Assembly (NCBI GenBank): GCA_965200925.1
Contig: OZ241738.1
Coordinates: forward strand, 930,001-994,000
DNA length: 64,000 bases
Source of the DNA: WTGU01 sp965200925
GTDB taxonomy: Bacteria > Pseudomonadota > Alphaproteobacteria > UBA828
Direction of reading: 5' to 3'
Shown here: positions 1 to 7,937 of the stretch, piece by piece
Numbering within the stretch: position 1 is the first letter of the stretch
Layout of the letters: each line of letters starts with the position of its first letter
Program-made: the position numbers and the translations under genes
The notes under the pieces: model-generated
Databases searched by the model: none
Seen by the model: only the letters and a program-made list of their open reading frames with translations
What the model was told of the DNA's origin: nothing

Positions 1-1064
1 TGTGCGGCTTCCTGCAACGAGCCGAAGGCGCCGATCAGCACCTGTCTGGGGTCGAGGTTGAGCCCGTCCGCCAGCGCGAACGACCGCCGGAGGTTCTCCC
101 ACACCCAGGCCCAATGATCAAGGCGGGTGCCCTCGAACAGGCGTGCACCGGCCCGCTCGCCCGGCACGACCTCTTCCATCGTGCGGAGCTCGCCCCGCGC
201 CGCCGCCCGAATCGACCGGCCGAGCCACCAGAGGATCAGCTCGGCCAGGGTACGAAAGCGCTCCAGGCCTTCTGCGCCGGAGAGCCCCTCGCCGAGCCCG
301 TGAAGGCGTCGCGCGCCCAGCGCGGGAAGCGCGCCGACCAGCGCGACCACGCTCCGATAGAGCGCGGCGCCTCCCTGCTCCGCGAGTGCCGCCGCCCGGC
401 CGGGGCTGCCTTCGGCCAAATGCGCCAACACCCTGCGGTCCTCCGTGGGAAGATCGGCCATGGCGTTGGCCAGGATCCGACCGAGCACCGGTGCGGGCAG
501 CGGCCGCATGGACAGGAAACGGCAGCGGGAGCGAACGGTGGGCGGCAGGCGGCTCGCGGCATGACTGACGAGGAGGAACAGAACACGATTCGGTGGCTCC
601 TCGAGGCGCTTGAGAAGAGCGTTCGCGGCATTCCTGTTCATCTCCTCCGCCGCATCGACAATCACCACCCGCCACGCGCCCTCGCCTGGCGTCAGGGAAA
701 GGAGGGCGTTGGCCTTGCGCACGTCGTCGACCACGATCTCCGCGCGCCGCTTCCCGCGCTCACCGATGCCCCGCTCGACGACCGCGAGGTCGCTGTGGCT
801 GGCGGCCGCGACTCGCCGGAACAGCGGGTGCTCGGGTGCCATTGCGAGGCTCTCGGCCGCACCACCATCGAGCACGAAGCGCGCAAAACGAAACGCTAAC
901 GTGGCCTTGCCGATGCCGCGCGGTCCCGCCAGCAACCAGGCATGGGCGAGCCGCCCGCGCCGCCAAGCATGGACCAACGTCTCCACCGCGCCTTCGTGCC
1001 CGAAGAAATGCGGATTCGCCCGGGGTTCTGGCCACGCGAAGGGGCCGCCCGTGTCTTCAGTCAT
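1..1064 (-). CDS. holB: DNA polymerase III delta' subunit, 3' end outside window
   Basis: This gene encodes the delta' subunit of the clamp loader, a AAA+ protein that helps load the sliding clamp. About 354 codons are visible and the frame is still open at base 1, so the C-terminus lies outside the window. A Walker A motif (GPRGIGKAT) is at residues 47-55, a Walker B-like VVIVDAADEM follows, then the family block NALLKRLEEPP and the SRC motif inside VRSRCRF. The zinc-module cysteines of enterobacterial delta' are not apparent. The ATG at 1064 overlaps the end of tmk (ATGACTGA), so translation is probably coupled. Identification is firm from the LEEPP and SRC blocks and from the tmk context. 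Confidence 0.93.
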   Translation of the reverse strand, partial: MTEDTGGPFAWPEPRANPHFFGHEGAVETLVHAWRRGRLAHAWLLAGPRGIGKATLAFRFARFVLDGGAAESLAMAPEHPLFRRVAAASHSDLAVVERGIGERGKRRAEIVVDDVRKANALLSLTPGEGAWRVVIVDAAEEMNRNAANALLKRLEEPPNRVLFLLVSHAASRLPPTVRSRCRFLSMRPLPAPVLGRILANAMADLPTEDRRVLAHLAEGSPGRAAALAEQGGAALYRSVVALVGALPALGARRLHGLGEGLSGAEGLERFRTLAELILWWLGRSIRAAARGELRTMEEVVPGERAGARLFEGTRLDHWAWVWENLRRSFALADGLNLDPRQVLIGAFGSLQEAA

Positions 1065-1698
1065 CGAAGGCGTCGGACAGCCGTTCCGAAACGATCTTCT
1101 CAATCGTCCGCTGAACGGCTTCGGCCTCGCGGGAGGCGTCTACCACGGCGCATCGGTCCGGCGCGTGCCGGGCAACGGCGATGAATCCCTCCCGCACGCG
1201 GCGATGGAACCCCTCGTCCATGCACTCGTAGCGGCTCGCGCGGGCGGTGCGCATGTCGGCGCGCCGCAGCCCTTCCTCCACTGGAACGTCGAGGATCAAG
1301 GTAAGATCCGGCTCGAAGCCTTCGAGGGCAAGCGCGTTGAGTTGCGCGAGGGCGCCGGCGTCGGCTCCCTGGGCGCTCCCCTGATAGACGACCATCGAAT
1401 CGACGAAGCGATCCGAGATCACCCAAAGGCCACGCCGAAGCGCCGGGCGGATCGTGCGCAGCAGGTGGTCGCGCCGCGCCGCGGTGTGGAGCATGGCCTC
1501 GGACAGCGGGTCCCACCGCGTGGCCGGGCCGTTTACCAGTAGCCGGCGGATCTCCTCCGCACCGGGAGAGCCGCCCGGCTCCCGCGTGGGCAACACCGCG
1601 ATGCCGCGGCCCTCAAGCGCCGCGCACAATCTCGCGGCCTGCGACGTCTTTCCAGCCCCCTCGCCGCCTTCGAGCGTTATGAGGCGTCCACGGGCCAT
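1057..1698 (-). CDS. tmk: thymidylate kinase
   Basis: Thymidylate kinase phosphorylates dTMP to dTDP in the cytoplasm for DNA synthesis. The 213-residue protein has its P-loop (GGEGAGKT) near residues 11-18, the dTMP-binding EPGGSPGAEEIR block, the DRY-type motif seen here as SDRFVDS, and a lid region rich in arginine. The start chosen is the ATG at 1698, which puts the P-loop at the usual distance from the N-terminus. A GTG at 1722 in the same frame would add eight residues and overlap the dacA stop. It lies between dacA and holB in one co-directional run, and its last 8 bases overlap the holB start. Confidence 0.95.
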   Translation of the reverse strand: MARGRLITLEGGEGAGKTSQAARLCAALEGRGIAVLPTREPGGSPGAEEIRRLLVNGPATRWDPLSEAMLHTAARRDHLLRTIRPALRRGLWVISDRFVDSMVVYQGSAQGADAGALAQLNALALEGFEPDLTLILDVPVEEGLRRADMRTARASRYECMDEGFHRRVREGFIAVARHAPDRCAVVDASREAEAVQRTIEKIVSERLSDAFDD

Positions 1699-1714
1699 GC
1701 GTGCCACACTGTCC

Positions 1715-2881
1715 CTACCCACCCCAGATCAGTTCGTGAATCGCGGCCCCGAGGCGCCCGAATCCACCCAGGCTGTCGACCGTCGCGCCGGCCATGAGGG
1801 GCCACTCGCGTGCCGCCAAGTCCGGCGCGCTCACGACCAGCTTGGCGACCACGGTCCCGCGCTCGACCGGCGCCGAAACCGGGCCGTCGGCCATGATCTT
1901 CACCACCATGCCGGCGCGCGCCTTGCGCGACATGACCACCGCCACGTCGCGATCGACCACGAGCGGTACCGTCTCCGCCTCGCCGAGCCAGACGTCGAAT
2001 TCGTCCACCGTCTGGCCCGCTTCGAACAGAACATAACTCTTGAACTCGCGAAAGCCGTAATCGAGCCAGCGCTCCGCTTCCCGCGCACGAACGTTGACGC
2101 CGGAGAGACCGTTCACCACGAGAATCAGGCGCTGGCCGTGGCGCTCGGCGGACGCTACGAGGCCGTAACCCGAGGCTTCGGTGTGGCCGGTCTTAAGACC
2201 ATCGGCGCTGTCATAGCGATAAAGCAACGGGTTGCGGTTACCTTGCCGGATGTCGTTGTAGGTGTACGTCTTCTCGGCGAACATCGGGTAGTACTGTGGG
2301 AAATCGGCGATGATTCGGCGCGCCAGTTCCGCGAGATCGTGCGCGGTCGTCACATGGTCCGGGTGGGGCCAGCCCGTCGCGTTGACGAAACGGCTGCCCC
2401 TGAGACCGAGCTCGGCAGCTTTCCGGTTCATCAGATCGGCGAAGGCGTCCTCCGATCCGGCAAGGCCTTCCGCGAGCACGACGCTGGCGTCGTTGCCCGA
2501 CTGGACGATGATCCCGCGCAGCAGGTCGGCGACCGAAACCTTGGAGCCGACCTCGACGAACATCCGGGAGCCCTTCATGCGCCAAGCTTTCCGGCTCACC
2601 GTGAACTCGTCCTGCATCGCGATCCTGCCCGAGGCCAGACGCTCGAAAGCGATGTAGAGGGTCATCATCTTGCTCATGGACGCCGGATACATGGGCTGGT
2701 CTGCATTCTTCTCCGCCAGAACCATACCGGTCGCGCCGTCGGTCAGGACCAATTGCTTCGCCAAGGTCTCGAAGGCGCCGCCGGGCGTGGGTACCAGGAT
2801 GCCGAGGATCGCTCCGAAGCCGAGGGCACAGCGGAGAGCGACGAGCACGACACGGAGGATTTCTCGTTTCGGATCGGCCAT
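1715..2881 (-). CDS. dacA: D-alanyl-D-alanine carboxypeptidase (PBP5/DacA type, S11)
   Basis: This periplasmic, membrane-associated penicillin-binding protein removes the terminal D-alanine from peptidoglycan pentapeptides. The 388-residue product begins with a hydrophobic signal segment (about residues 11-37). The three S11 motifs follow in order: SMSK (nucleophile S68, K71), SGN within IIVQSGNDA, and KTG within DGLKTGHTE. After the catalytic domain there is a beta-rich PBP5 C-terminal region and a short amphipathic tail ending at a probable membrane anchor. The ATG at 2881 was chosen because the upstream extension of the frame has no signal-peptide character. It lies 44 bp after the small lipoprotein gene and runs into tmk. 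Confidence 0.94.
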   Translation of the reverse strand: MADPKREILRVVLVALRCALGFGAILGILVPTPGGAFETLAKQLVLTDGATGMVLAEKNADQPMYPASMSKMMTLYIAFERLASGRIAMQDEFTVSRKAWRMKGSRMFVEVGSKVSVADLLRGIIVQSGNDASVVLAEGLAGSEDAFADLMNRKAAELGLRGSRFVNATGWPHPDHVTTAHDLAELARRIIADFPQYYPMFAEKTYTYNDIRQGNRNPLLYRYDSADGLKTGHTEASGYGLVASAERHGQRLILVVNGLSGVNVRAREAERWLDYGFREFKSYVLFEAGQTVDEFDVWLGEAETVPLVVDRDVAVVMSRKARAGMVVKIMADGPVSAPVERGTVVAKLVVSAPDLAAREWPLMAGATVDSLGGFGRLGAAIHELIWGG

Positions 2882-2925
2882 CTTCCTGTTCCCGCTTCTT
2901 GCCGCAGCGACGCGGCAGCGGAGAT

Positions 2926-3213
2926 CTACACCGCGCGATAGGCCGAGGCCAAGCGCGCGTCTCTCACCGCGCTCCGGGTGCCTCGGCGCCCGCGATCGCC
3001 GACCGGCTTCGGTCCGGCCGGCAGGGGCACCTCGATCGAGGGGATATCGCGCGATTCGACCGGCAACTCTTCGTTGGTCTCGCGGTGGAGCTTCTTGACC
3101 ACGTTGATCGCCAGTTGCACTTCGCTGCACCCGGCCAGCACGAGCGATCCGACCAGCAACGCCGCGAAGAGCGGCCACCGTCGGCCGGGCGGGCAAGCGC
3201 TGCCCTGCGTCAC
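2926..3213 (-). CDS. small lipoprotein at the RlpA position, probable truncated RlpA
   Basis: The 95-residue product starts at a GTG whose bases overlap the mltB stop (GTGA, 3210-3213). It has a short positively charged N-terminus, a hydrophobic stretch and a lipobox LVLAGC, so it is predicted to be lipidated and membrane anchored. The sequence just after the cysteine (SEVQLAINVVKKLHRE) resembles the start of alphaproteobacterial RlpA, and the position between mltB and dacA is where rlpA usually lies. The double-psi beta-barrel and SPOR domains of RlpA are absent. The C-terminal part is short, proline-rich then arginine-rich, with no recognisable domain. It may be a deleted rlpA or an independent small lipoprotein. 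Confidence 0.72.
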   Translation of the reverse strand: MTQGSACPPGRRWPLFAALLVGSLVLAGCSEVQLAINVVKKLHRETNEELPVESRDIPSIEVPLPAGPKPVGDRGRRGTRSAVRDARLASAYRAV

Positions 3214-4244
3214 CGGCCGACGATCCGGTCGGCGAGCAGACCCACCGCCGTCGCGAAATAGAGCGAGCGGTTCCAACGCATGATCGTGCGGTAGTTGCCG
3301 TATGCAAGAAAGGCCGCTCCCCCCTCCCCTCCTGGCAGGACCACCGATCCGCTCACGGCCACCCGAGGCAGGTCACCGCCGTCGGCGCGGCGGACTCCCA
3401 GCGCTTGCCATTCGGCGAGGGGCTTCGTCACGTCGAGCCCGGCCATCGACGAATCAAAGTCGGCGGGCAATCGGACGGGCCGCCCCCAGGTCTCGCCGGT
3501 CCGCCAGCCGGCCTGCGCCAGATAGTTGGCAGCAGAGGCGAAAACATCCGCCCGCGTCGCCCAGATGTCGCGCCGGCCGTCGCCGTCGAAATCGACAGCA
3601 TAGCGGACGAAGCTCGACGGCATGAACTGGCTTTGCCCCATGGCGCCCGCCCAACTGCCCTTCATCGCTGCCGGCGTGATGTGGCCATCCTCCAGAATCC
3701 GCAGGGCGTTCAACAGCTCCTCTCGAAAGTAGGCACTCCGCCGGCCGTCGTGGGCGAGAGTTGCGAGGGCGCCGATGACGGGGAAACCGCCGAGATACCG
3801 GCCGTAACTCGTCTCCATGCCCCATAGCGCGACGATGAAGCGCGGCGGCACGCCGTATTTCCGGCCGACCCGTTCGAGCAGGCCAAGATTGGCGGCAAGC
3901 ATCTCTCGGCCTTTGGCTGCGCGCGTTTCGGGCACCATGCGCTCGAGATATTCGGCGAAGGTGATCGTGGACTCAGGCTGGTTGCGGTCCAGCTCGATCA
4001 CGCGCGGGATCGGCGCGACGCCGGCGAACGCGGCATCGAAGGTCACCGCGCCGATACCCAGGGCGAGCGCCTCGTTCCGCAGCTTCGCGCGCCACTCGTC
4101 GAAAGGCTCGGCTGGCAGGTGGTTGCCCCCGGCCTCTTGCGCTCCCAACCCGCCGACGCTCGTCAGCAACGCAAGAACAAAAGCGGTCGCGACGGCAATC
4201 CCGCGCACGAACCTCGACAACTTCTCCGACTCGTGCCCTGTCAC
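3210..4244 (-). CDS. mltB: lytic murein transglycosylase B family (GH103)
   Basis: This periplasmic enzyme cleaves peptidoglycan glycan strands with formation of 1,6-anhydro ends. The 344-residue protein has an N-terminal hydrophobic export segment (about residues 14-36) without a clear lipobox, so it looks like the soluble form. The catalytic glutamate is E144 in WGMETSYGRYLG. The GH103 signature regions MKGSWAGAMGQSQFMPSS and VDFDGDGRRDIW follow, and the end contains YGNYRTIMRWNRS, typical of the family. The ATG at 4244 gives a sensible signal sequence. It is the first gene of the mltB/lipoprotein/dacA/tmk/holB run and overlaps the lipoprotein start by 4 bp. Confidence 0.93.
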   Translation of the reverse strand: MTGHESEKLSRFVRGIAVATAFVLALLTSVGGLGAQEAGGNHLPAEPFDEWRAKLRNEALALGIGAVTFDAAFAGVAPIPRVIELDRNQPESTITFAEYLERMVPETRAAKGREMLAANLGLLERVGRKYGVPPRFIVALWGMETSYGRYLGGFPVIGALATLAHDGRRSAYFREELLNALRILEDGHITPAAMKGSWAGAMGQSQFMPSSFVRYAVDFDGDGRRDIWATRADVFASAANYLAQAGWRTGETWGRPVRLPADFDSSMAGLDVTKPLAEWQALGVRRADGGDLPRVAVSGSVVLPGGEGGAAFLAYGNYRTIMRWNRSLYFATAVGLLADRIVGR

Positions 4245-4308
4245 CTCCGCGCTCCTATGCCATATCGACTGTCGAAGGGCCAGGGCCTCGAGTCGATCCT
4301 CGTCCCGT

Positions 4309-5283
4309 CTACGGCTTCTCGGTCAGGGCCTCGGGATTGATCACGAACGACGGATCGAGCCGGCCGTCCAGCGCGTCGAGCACGTTCCGCGCGCAACGAA
4401 CCGCCATGCGGACGAACGCGCCGCGGGACGAGCCGCCCATATGCGGCATGAGCACAGTCGCCGGATGGCGCAGCAAGGGATCGTCCGGCCGCGGCGGCTC
4501 CGGCTCGAAGACATCCAAGCCGGCACCCGCCAGATGGCCCGAGTCGAGCGCAGCGGCGAGGGCGGTTCCATCCACCACGGGGCCGCGCGCGGCATTGATC
4601 AGAATCGCCCCTCGCCGCATCCGGCCGATCGTCGTGCCGTCGATCATGTGGCGGGTTTCGTCGTTCAACGGGACATGCACCGTGACGTAGTCAGCCCGAG
4701 GCAAGGCTTCGGTGAGGTCGGCGACCGGTACGCATCCTGCGTCCGTGATGGATCCTCTCGGGACATAGGGATCGTAACATTCAACCTGCATTTCGAAGGC
4801 GCGGCAACGCGCCGCGACCCGCCTCCCGATCCGCCCGAAGCCTATGATCAGCACGGTGCGTTCGTAGAGTTCCAGGTGGTCGGCGGCTTCGCGTGCGAGA
4901 AAGTCGCCGCGCCGCATCGATTCGTCGTAGTGGCGGCCCTTTTTCGCCGCGGCGAGGATGAAATAGAGCGTGAACTCGGCGACCGTGACGGCGTTCGCGT
5001 CGCCGACCGTCGCGACCGGAATCTTCATCGCCGAAGCGGTCTCAAGATCGACATTGTCGCAGCCGACTCCGTGACGCGCAACCACTTTGAGCCTCCCCGC
5101 CGCCGCCAGCGCTGCACCGTCGAGCGGGAGATAACGCAGGATCATGCCGTCGGCGTCCGCGATCTCCTGGATCAAAGCCTCCCGGTCGTCTCGCGCGACG
5201 GTGCGAATCTCAAGGCCGGCGCGGCGTTCGAGCTCTGCGATCCCGGCGCCGTCGATCGCGTCGTGTATGATCACTTTGGGCAT
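4309..5283 (-). CDS. D-2-hydroxyacid dehydrogenase (C-terminal binding protein/phosphoglycerate dehydrogenase-like)
   Basis: This is an NAD(P)-dependent enzyme of 324 residues that interconverts a 2-keto acid and a D-2-hydroxy acid; the substrate cannot be read from sequence. The Rossmann motif is IIGFGRIGRRVAARC. The catalytic triad positions of the family are visible as the Arg in INAARGPVVDG, the Glu in LDVFEPEPP and the His in MPHMGGSS. The ATG at 5283 was chosen because GGGAGG lies about 6 bases upstream and MPKVIIHD is a natural first strand; the frame extends upstream without conserved sequence. It is 64 bp from mltB and separated from the acyl-CoA dehydrogenase by 390 bp, so it may have its own promoter. 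Confidence 0.9.
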   Translation of the reverse strand: MPKVIIHDAIDGAGIAELERRAGLEIRTVARDDREALIQEIADADGMILRYLPLDGAALAAAGRLKVVARHGVGCDNVDLETASAMKIPVATVGDANAVTVAEFTLYFILAAAKKGRHYDESMRRGDFLAREAADHLELYERTVLIIGFGRIGRRVAARCRAFEMQVECYDPYVPRGSITDAGCVPVADLTEALPRADYVTVHVPLNDETRHMIDGTTIGRMRRGAILINAARGPVVDGTALAAALDSGHLAGAGLDVFEPEPPRPDDPLLRHPATVLMPHMGGSSRGAFVRMAVRCARNVLDALDGRLDPSFVINPEALTEKP

Positions 5284-5673
5284 CGTCGCCTCCCGCCGGT
5301 TCTTTTCCAGGCGCGGTATAAGGTATCTTTCATCGGCGGCGTTCGTGGCAAGCGCGATCTTGAAAGTCGGCGCCGTCGTCGGGTGTTTCGCCATTACCCC
5401 ACGCTTCGGGGCACGGCGGCGCGGTTCACCACGGAGTTGCTCGATCTGCTTTGGGTCCTGGAGGCGACGGAGGCGCCCTGTCCCGAGCGGGCGGGCCTGT
5501 TCCACGAAATCGTCGCGAGGCCGCTGCCTGCGGGCCGACGACCTGCCCCTCCGTCCCCGCCCAGGTGCGGCAACCGTCCGCCGGCGGGACAAGGCCCTCT
5601 CTCCTGTGACTTCCCAAGGGTGCGCTCCGAGCGCACGCCGACCCTCCGCCGGAGGTGGGTGAAAGATTACGGG
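5284..5673. other. 390-bp stretch without a gene
   Basis: No frame here looks coding on either strand. Two short GC hairpins, GTGCGCT/AGCGCAC (5620-5636) and CCTCC/GGAGG (5643-5655), lie just after the acyl-CoA dehydrogenase stop but have no T run. A weak promoter-like pair for the dehydrogenase is present on the minus strand: TTGCCA at 5351-5346 and GATACC at 5327-5322, spacing 18. Nothing else was recognised. Confidence 0.45.
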
Positions 5674-6891
5674 CTATCCGCGCGGGGGCGACCAGGTCCA
5701 GATGTCGCGCCCCTGCTTCATGTAGGTGCGGGAAAGGACCATTTTGTGGACTTCGGTGGCGCCGTCCACGAGCTTCGCCGACCGCGCGTAGCGATACATC
5801 CACTCGAGCGGTGTGTCCTGCGAATAGCCGCGGGCACCGCAAAGCTGGATGCAGGTGTCGATCACTTTATTCAGGGTCTCGGATACGTGGACCTTGGCCA
5901 TCGAAAGCTCGGGCCGCGCCTTTTCTCCCCGGTCGAGCTTCCAGGCGGCGTGCATCGTGAGCAAGCGGCCAATCTGAATATCCATCGCGGCCTGCCCCAG
6001 CATCCACTGCACGCCCTCGCGCTCGGCGAGGACGCTGCCGAAGGCCCGGCGCTCGCCGACATAATTGCGCGCGATGTCCATCGCCCGCTTCGCCATGCCG
6101 AGCCAGCGCATGCAGTGGGTCAGCCGCGCCGGGCCGAGGCGGATCTGGGTCGCCCGAAGGCCGTCGCCGATCGCCATCAAGACGTCACGGTCGGCCACTT
6201 CCAGGCCGTCGAAACGGAGTTCGCAATGGCCACCATGCTCCTCGGGGCCCATGATCGGCACCTTGCGCGCGAGCTCCCATCCCGGCTGGTCAGCGTGAAA
6301 GAGGAACGCGCTCAGGCCGTTGCGCGGGTCCTCCGAGGTCCGCGCAACCAGAATGAAGTGCTTGGCGACGCCGGCGCCGGTGATGAACCATTTGCGGCCG
6401 TGAATCGCCCAGCGGTCGTTCCCCTTCCGCTCGGCGCGGGTCAGCATCATGCCGCCCGGGTCGGAGCCGGAGCCGGGCGCGGGTTCCGTCATGGCGAAGG
6501 CTGAGCGGGCCGTGCCGTCTATGATCGGCTGTAGCCAACGCTCCTTCTGGTCGTCCGTCCCAACCGCCTCCAAAAGGCGCATGTTGCCGTCGTCCGGGGC
6601 CGCGCAGTTCAGGGCGAGCGGGCCGAAGAGCGCATAGGCGGCCTCCTCGTAGAGCACCGCTTGGCCGACGAACGGAAGCCCCATGCCACCCCGCGCGCGC
6701 GGCATCTGCGGCGCCCACAGCCCCGCTTCCCTCGCCTTCTCCCGAACACCGTCGAGAACATCGAGCGGGACGTTCTCGTGTTCGTCGAAACGATCCCTCC
6801 GTTCTTCAAGCGGAATGCAATGATCACGGATAAACCTATTGATTCGCCGTCTGTAATCCTCGATTTCCGGCGTCGGCGCGAAGTCGATCAT
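5674..6891 (-). CDS. acyl-CoA dehydrogenase family protein (ACAD10/11-like)
   Basis: This FAD enzyme is expected to introduce an alpha-beta double bond into an acyl-CoA ester. The 405-residue product has the ACAD fold. The N-terminal helical domain is followed by the FAD/substrate block AFAMTEPAPGSGSDPGG, the beta-domain segment HGRKWFITGAG, and C-terminal blocks GERRAFGSVLAEREGVQWML and CGARGYSQDTPLEWMYRYAR. The end TEVHKMVLSRTY resembles the longer ACAD10/11 group rather than short-chain enzymes. The ATG at 6891 follows GGAGGGCGGA. No electron-transfer flavoprotein or CoA ligase gene is adjacent, so the substrate is unknown. A divergent gene starts 166 bp away. Confidence 0.9.
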   Translation of the reverse strand: MIDFAPTPEIEDYRRRINRFIRDHCIPLEERRDRFDEHENVPLDVLDGVREKAREAGLWAPQMPRARGGMGLPFVGQAVLYEEAAYALFGPLALNCAAPDDGNMRLLEAVGTDDQKERWLQPIIDGTARSAFAMTEPAPGSGSDPGGMMLTRAERKGNDRWAIHGRKWFITGAGVAKHFILVARTSEDPRNGLSAFLFHADQPGWELARKVPIMGPEEHGGHCELRFDGLEVADRDVLMAIGDGLRATQIRLGPARLTHCMRWLGMAKRAMDIARNYVGERRAFGSVLAEREGVQWMLGQAAMDIQIGRLLTMHAAWKLDRGEKARPELSMAKVHVSETLNKVIDTCIQLCGARGYSQDTPLEWMYRYARSAKLVDGATEVHKMVLSRTYMKQGRDIWTWSPPRG

Positions 6892-6990
6892 TCCGCCCTC
6901 CCACTCTCTGCCCTCAAGGACGACGGCATGGTTCCGGATCGCAGGACATCCCGCAACCCTGCCAAAGGCACCCTGGGGGGATATTGTGGG

Positions 6991-7018
6991 TTGACGGGAG
7001 TGTTGAAGTTATTATAGT
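6991..7018 (+). promoter_or_regulatory. promoter for the DUF7662/antitoxin fusion gene
   Basis: TTGACG (6991-6996), a 16-bp spacer and TATAGT (7013-7018) form a near-consensus sigma70-type promoter. The predicted start is about 33 bases before the ATG at 7058, which is preceded by AGAAAGGGT. The -10 box lies inside the near-palindrome GTTATTATAGTAAC (7008-7021), a likely operator. Confidence 0.62.
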
Positions 7019-7041
7019 AACAGTGAGTGATGCAAGTGCAA
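7011..7041 (-). promoter_or_regulatory. candidate promoter facing the acyl-CoA dehydrogenase
   Basis: On the minus strand a perfect TATAAT (7016-7011) is preceded 19 bases upstream by TTGCAC (7041-7036). The spacing is at the long end of the accepted range. This -10 box overlaps the -10 box of the plus-strand promoter almost completely. Confidence 0.42.
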
Positions 7042-7057
7042 GAAGAAAGGGTAAGCC

Positions 7058-7474
7058 ATGTCCAAATACGGGCCCTTGGCGGCACACCTGCGCGAGACGG
7101 GGCAGGCCTCCGTGCCCCTCACCTTCGCGCAGATCGAAGGTATCGTCGGCGCGAAACTGCCGGCGTCGGCGTTCAAACACCGCGCGTGGTGGTCCAACAA
7201 CCCATCGAACAGCACGATCACCCACGCTTGGCTTGATGCGGGATACCGAACGGCGGAGGTGGATATGCCCGGCCGCAAGCTGGTCTTCCGAAAGGCCGCG
7301 CCGTCGTTCGGGAATCGCCGCGTCGGCGATCTGCAGGAGGACCCCCCGGCACTCGTATCGGGGAGTGCCGGCTTTTTTCCGCGCATCTTCGGCGCGCTCA
7401 AGGGTACGGTGACGCTCGAACCGGGGACGGACCTGACCTCGCCCACGGGCGAGAAATGGGGCGCAGGCCGATAG
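7058..7474 (+). CDS. DUF7662-like domain fused to an antitoxin-like C-terminal tail
   Basis: The 138-residue product has two unrelated parts. Residues 1-80, from KYGPLAAHL through WWSNN and AWLDAGYRTAEVDM to GRKLVFRK, match my memory of DUF7662 proteins, which normally end about there. Residues 108-138, with FGALKGTVTLEPGTDLTSPT, resemble the tail of antitoxins found before PIN toxins. The linker is encoded by a perfect intrinsic terminator (7346-7378) whose T run encodes two phenylalanines. The stop is 6 bp before the PIN toxin gene, so the tail probably belongs to the toxin-antitoxin pair. A deletion joining a DUF7662 gene to the end of an antitoxin gene would explain the layout. The function of DUF7662 is not known to me. 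Confidence 0.7.
   Translation: MSKYGPLAAHLRETGQASVPLTFAQIEGIVGAKLPASAFKHRAWWSNNPSNSTITHAWLDAGYRTAEVDMPGRKLVFRKAAPSFGNRRVGDLQEDPPALVSGSAGFFPRIFGALKGTVTLEPGTDLTSPTGEKWGAGR
7346..7378 (+). terminator. intrinsic terminator inside a reading frame
   Basis: CCGGCACT (7346-7353) and AGTGCCGG (7364-7371) form a perfect 8-bp stem with a 10-base loop, followed by C and six T residues (7373-7378). It lies inside the frame 7058-7474, 102 bases before the PIN toxin start, and would reduce transcription into the antitoxin tail and toxin. Confidence 0.75.
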
Positions 7475-7480
7475 CCGGCG

Positions 7481-7894
7481 ATGACGTCCTTCCTCCTCGA
7501 CACCTGCGCGACGATCTGGCTCGCGAACGGCGACCGCTTGCGCGAACCCGCCGCGAGCGCGCTGCGGAGCGTGCACGGCCCGGGCGCGGGGTTCGCCGTA
7601 TCTCCCATGACCGCGTGGGAGATCGCCATGCTCGTCGCGAAGGGCAGGATGGCGCTCGCGACCGGCCCCGACGTCTGGTTCGAACGCTTCCGCGCCCTGC
7701 CGGGGGTGGCGCTGGCAGAATTGCCGGTCTCGGTCCTGATCGCAGCGTCCGCTCTCCCCGGTACGCCGCCCGCCGACCCCGTCGACCGCATTCTCGCCGC
7801 GACGGCTCGGGCGTTCGGATACACGTTGGTGACCCGTGACCGACATCTGCTGGCCTACGGGGCCATCGGCCACGCACGGGTCATGGCGTGTTGA
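7481..7894 (+). CDS. PIN-domain toxin (VapC-like ribonuclease)
   Basis: This 137-residue protein is a likely RNase toxin of a type II toxin-antitoxin pair. The metal-binding acidic residues of the PIN fold are in place: D7 in LLDTC, E47 in TAWEIAML, D99/D102 in PADPVDRILAATA, and D120 in TRDRHLLAYG. The ATG follows the upstream stop by 6 bp, the usual antitoxin-toxin spacing. The upstream partner is unusual, being the C-terminal tail of a DUF7662 fusion instead of a separate antitoxin. Expression would need read-through of the terminator at 7346-7378 or an unseen internal promoter. The target RNA is unknown. Confidence 0.85.
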   Translation: MTSFLLDTCATIWLANGDRLREPAASALRSVHGPGAGFAVSPMTAWEIAMLVAKGRMALATGPDVWFERFRALPGVALAELPVSVLIAASALPGTPPADPVDRILAATARAFGYTLVTRDRHLLAYGAIGHARVMAC

Positions 7895-7937
7895 GGCCCC
7901 CTCGCCCGGCGCCCGCCTGCCCGCTATGCTTACGCCC

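Noticed and set aside
118..675. Apparent short genes in the first 1 kb
   Set aside because: They are shadows of holB, which is open to the window edge and has AAA+ motifs.
5620..5655. Two hairpins as a terminator of the acyl-CoA dehydrogenase
   Set aside because: Stems are short and there is no T run, so only noted as weak structure.
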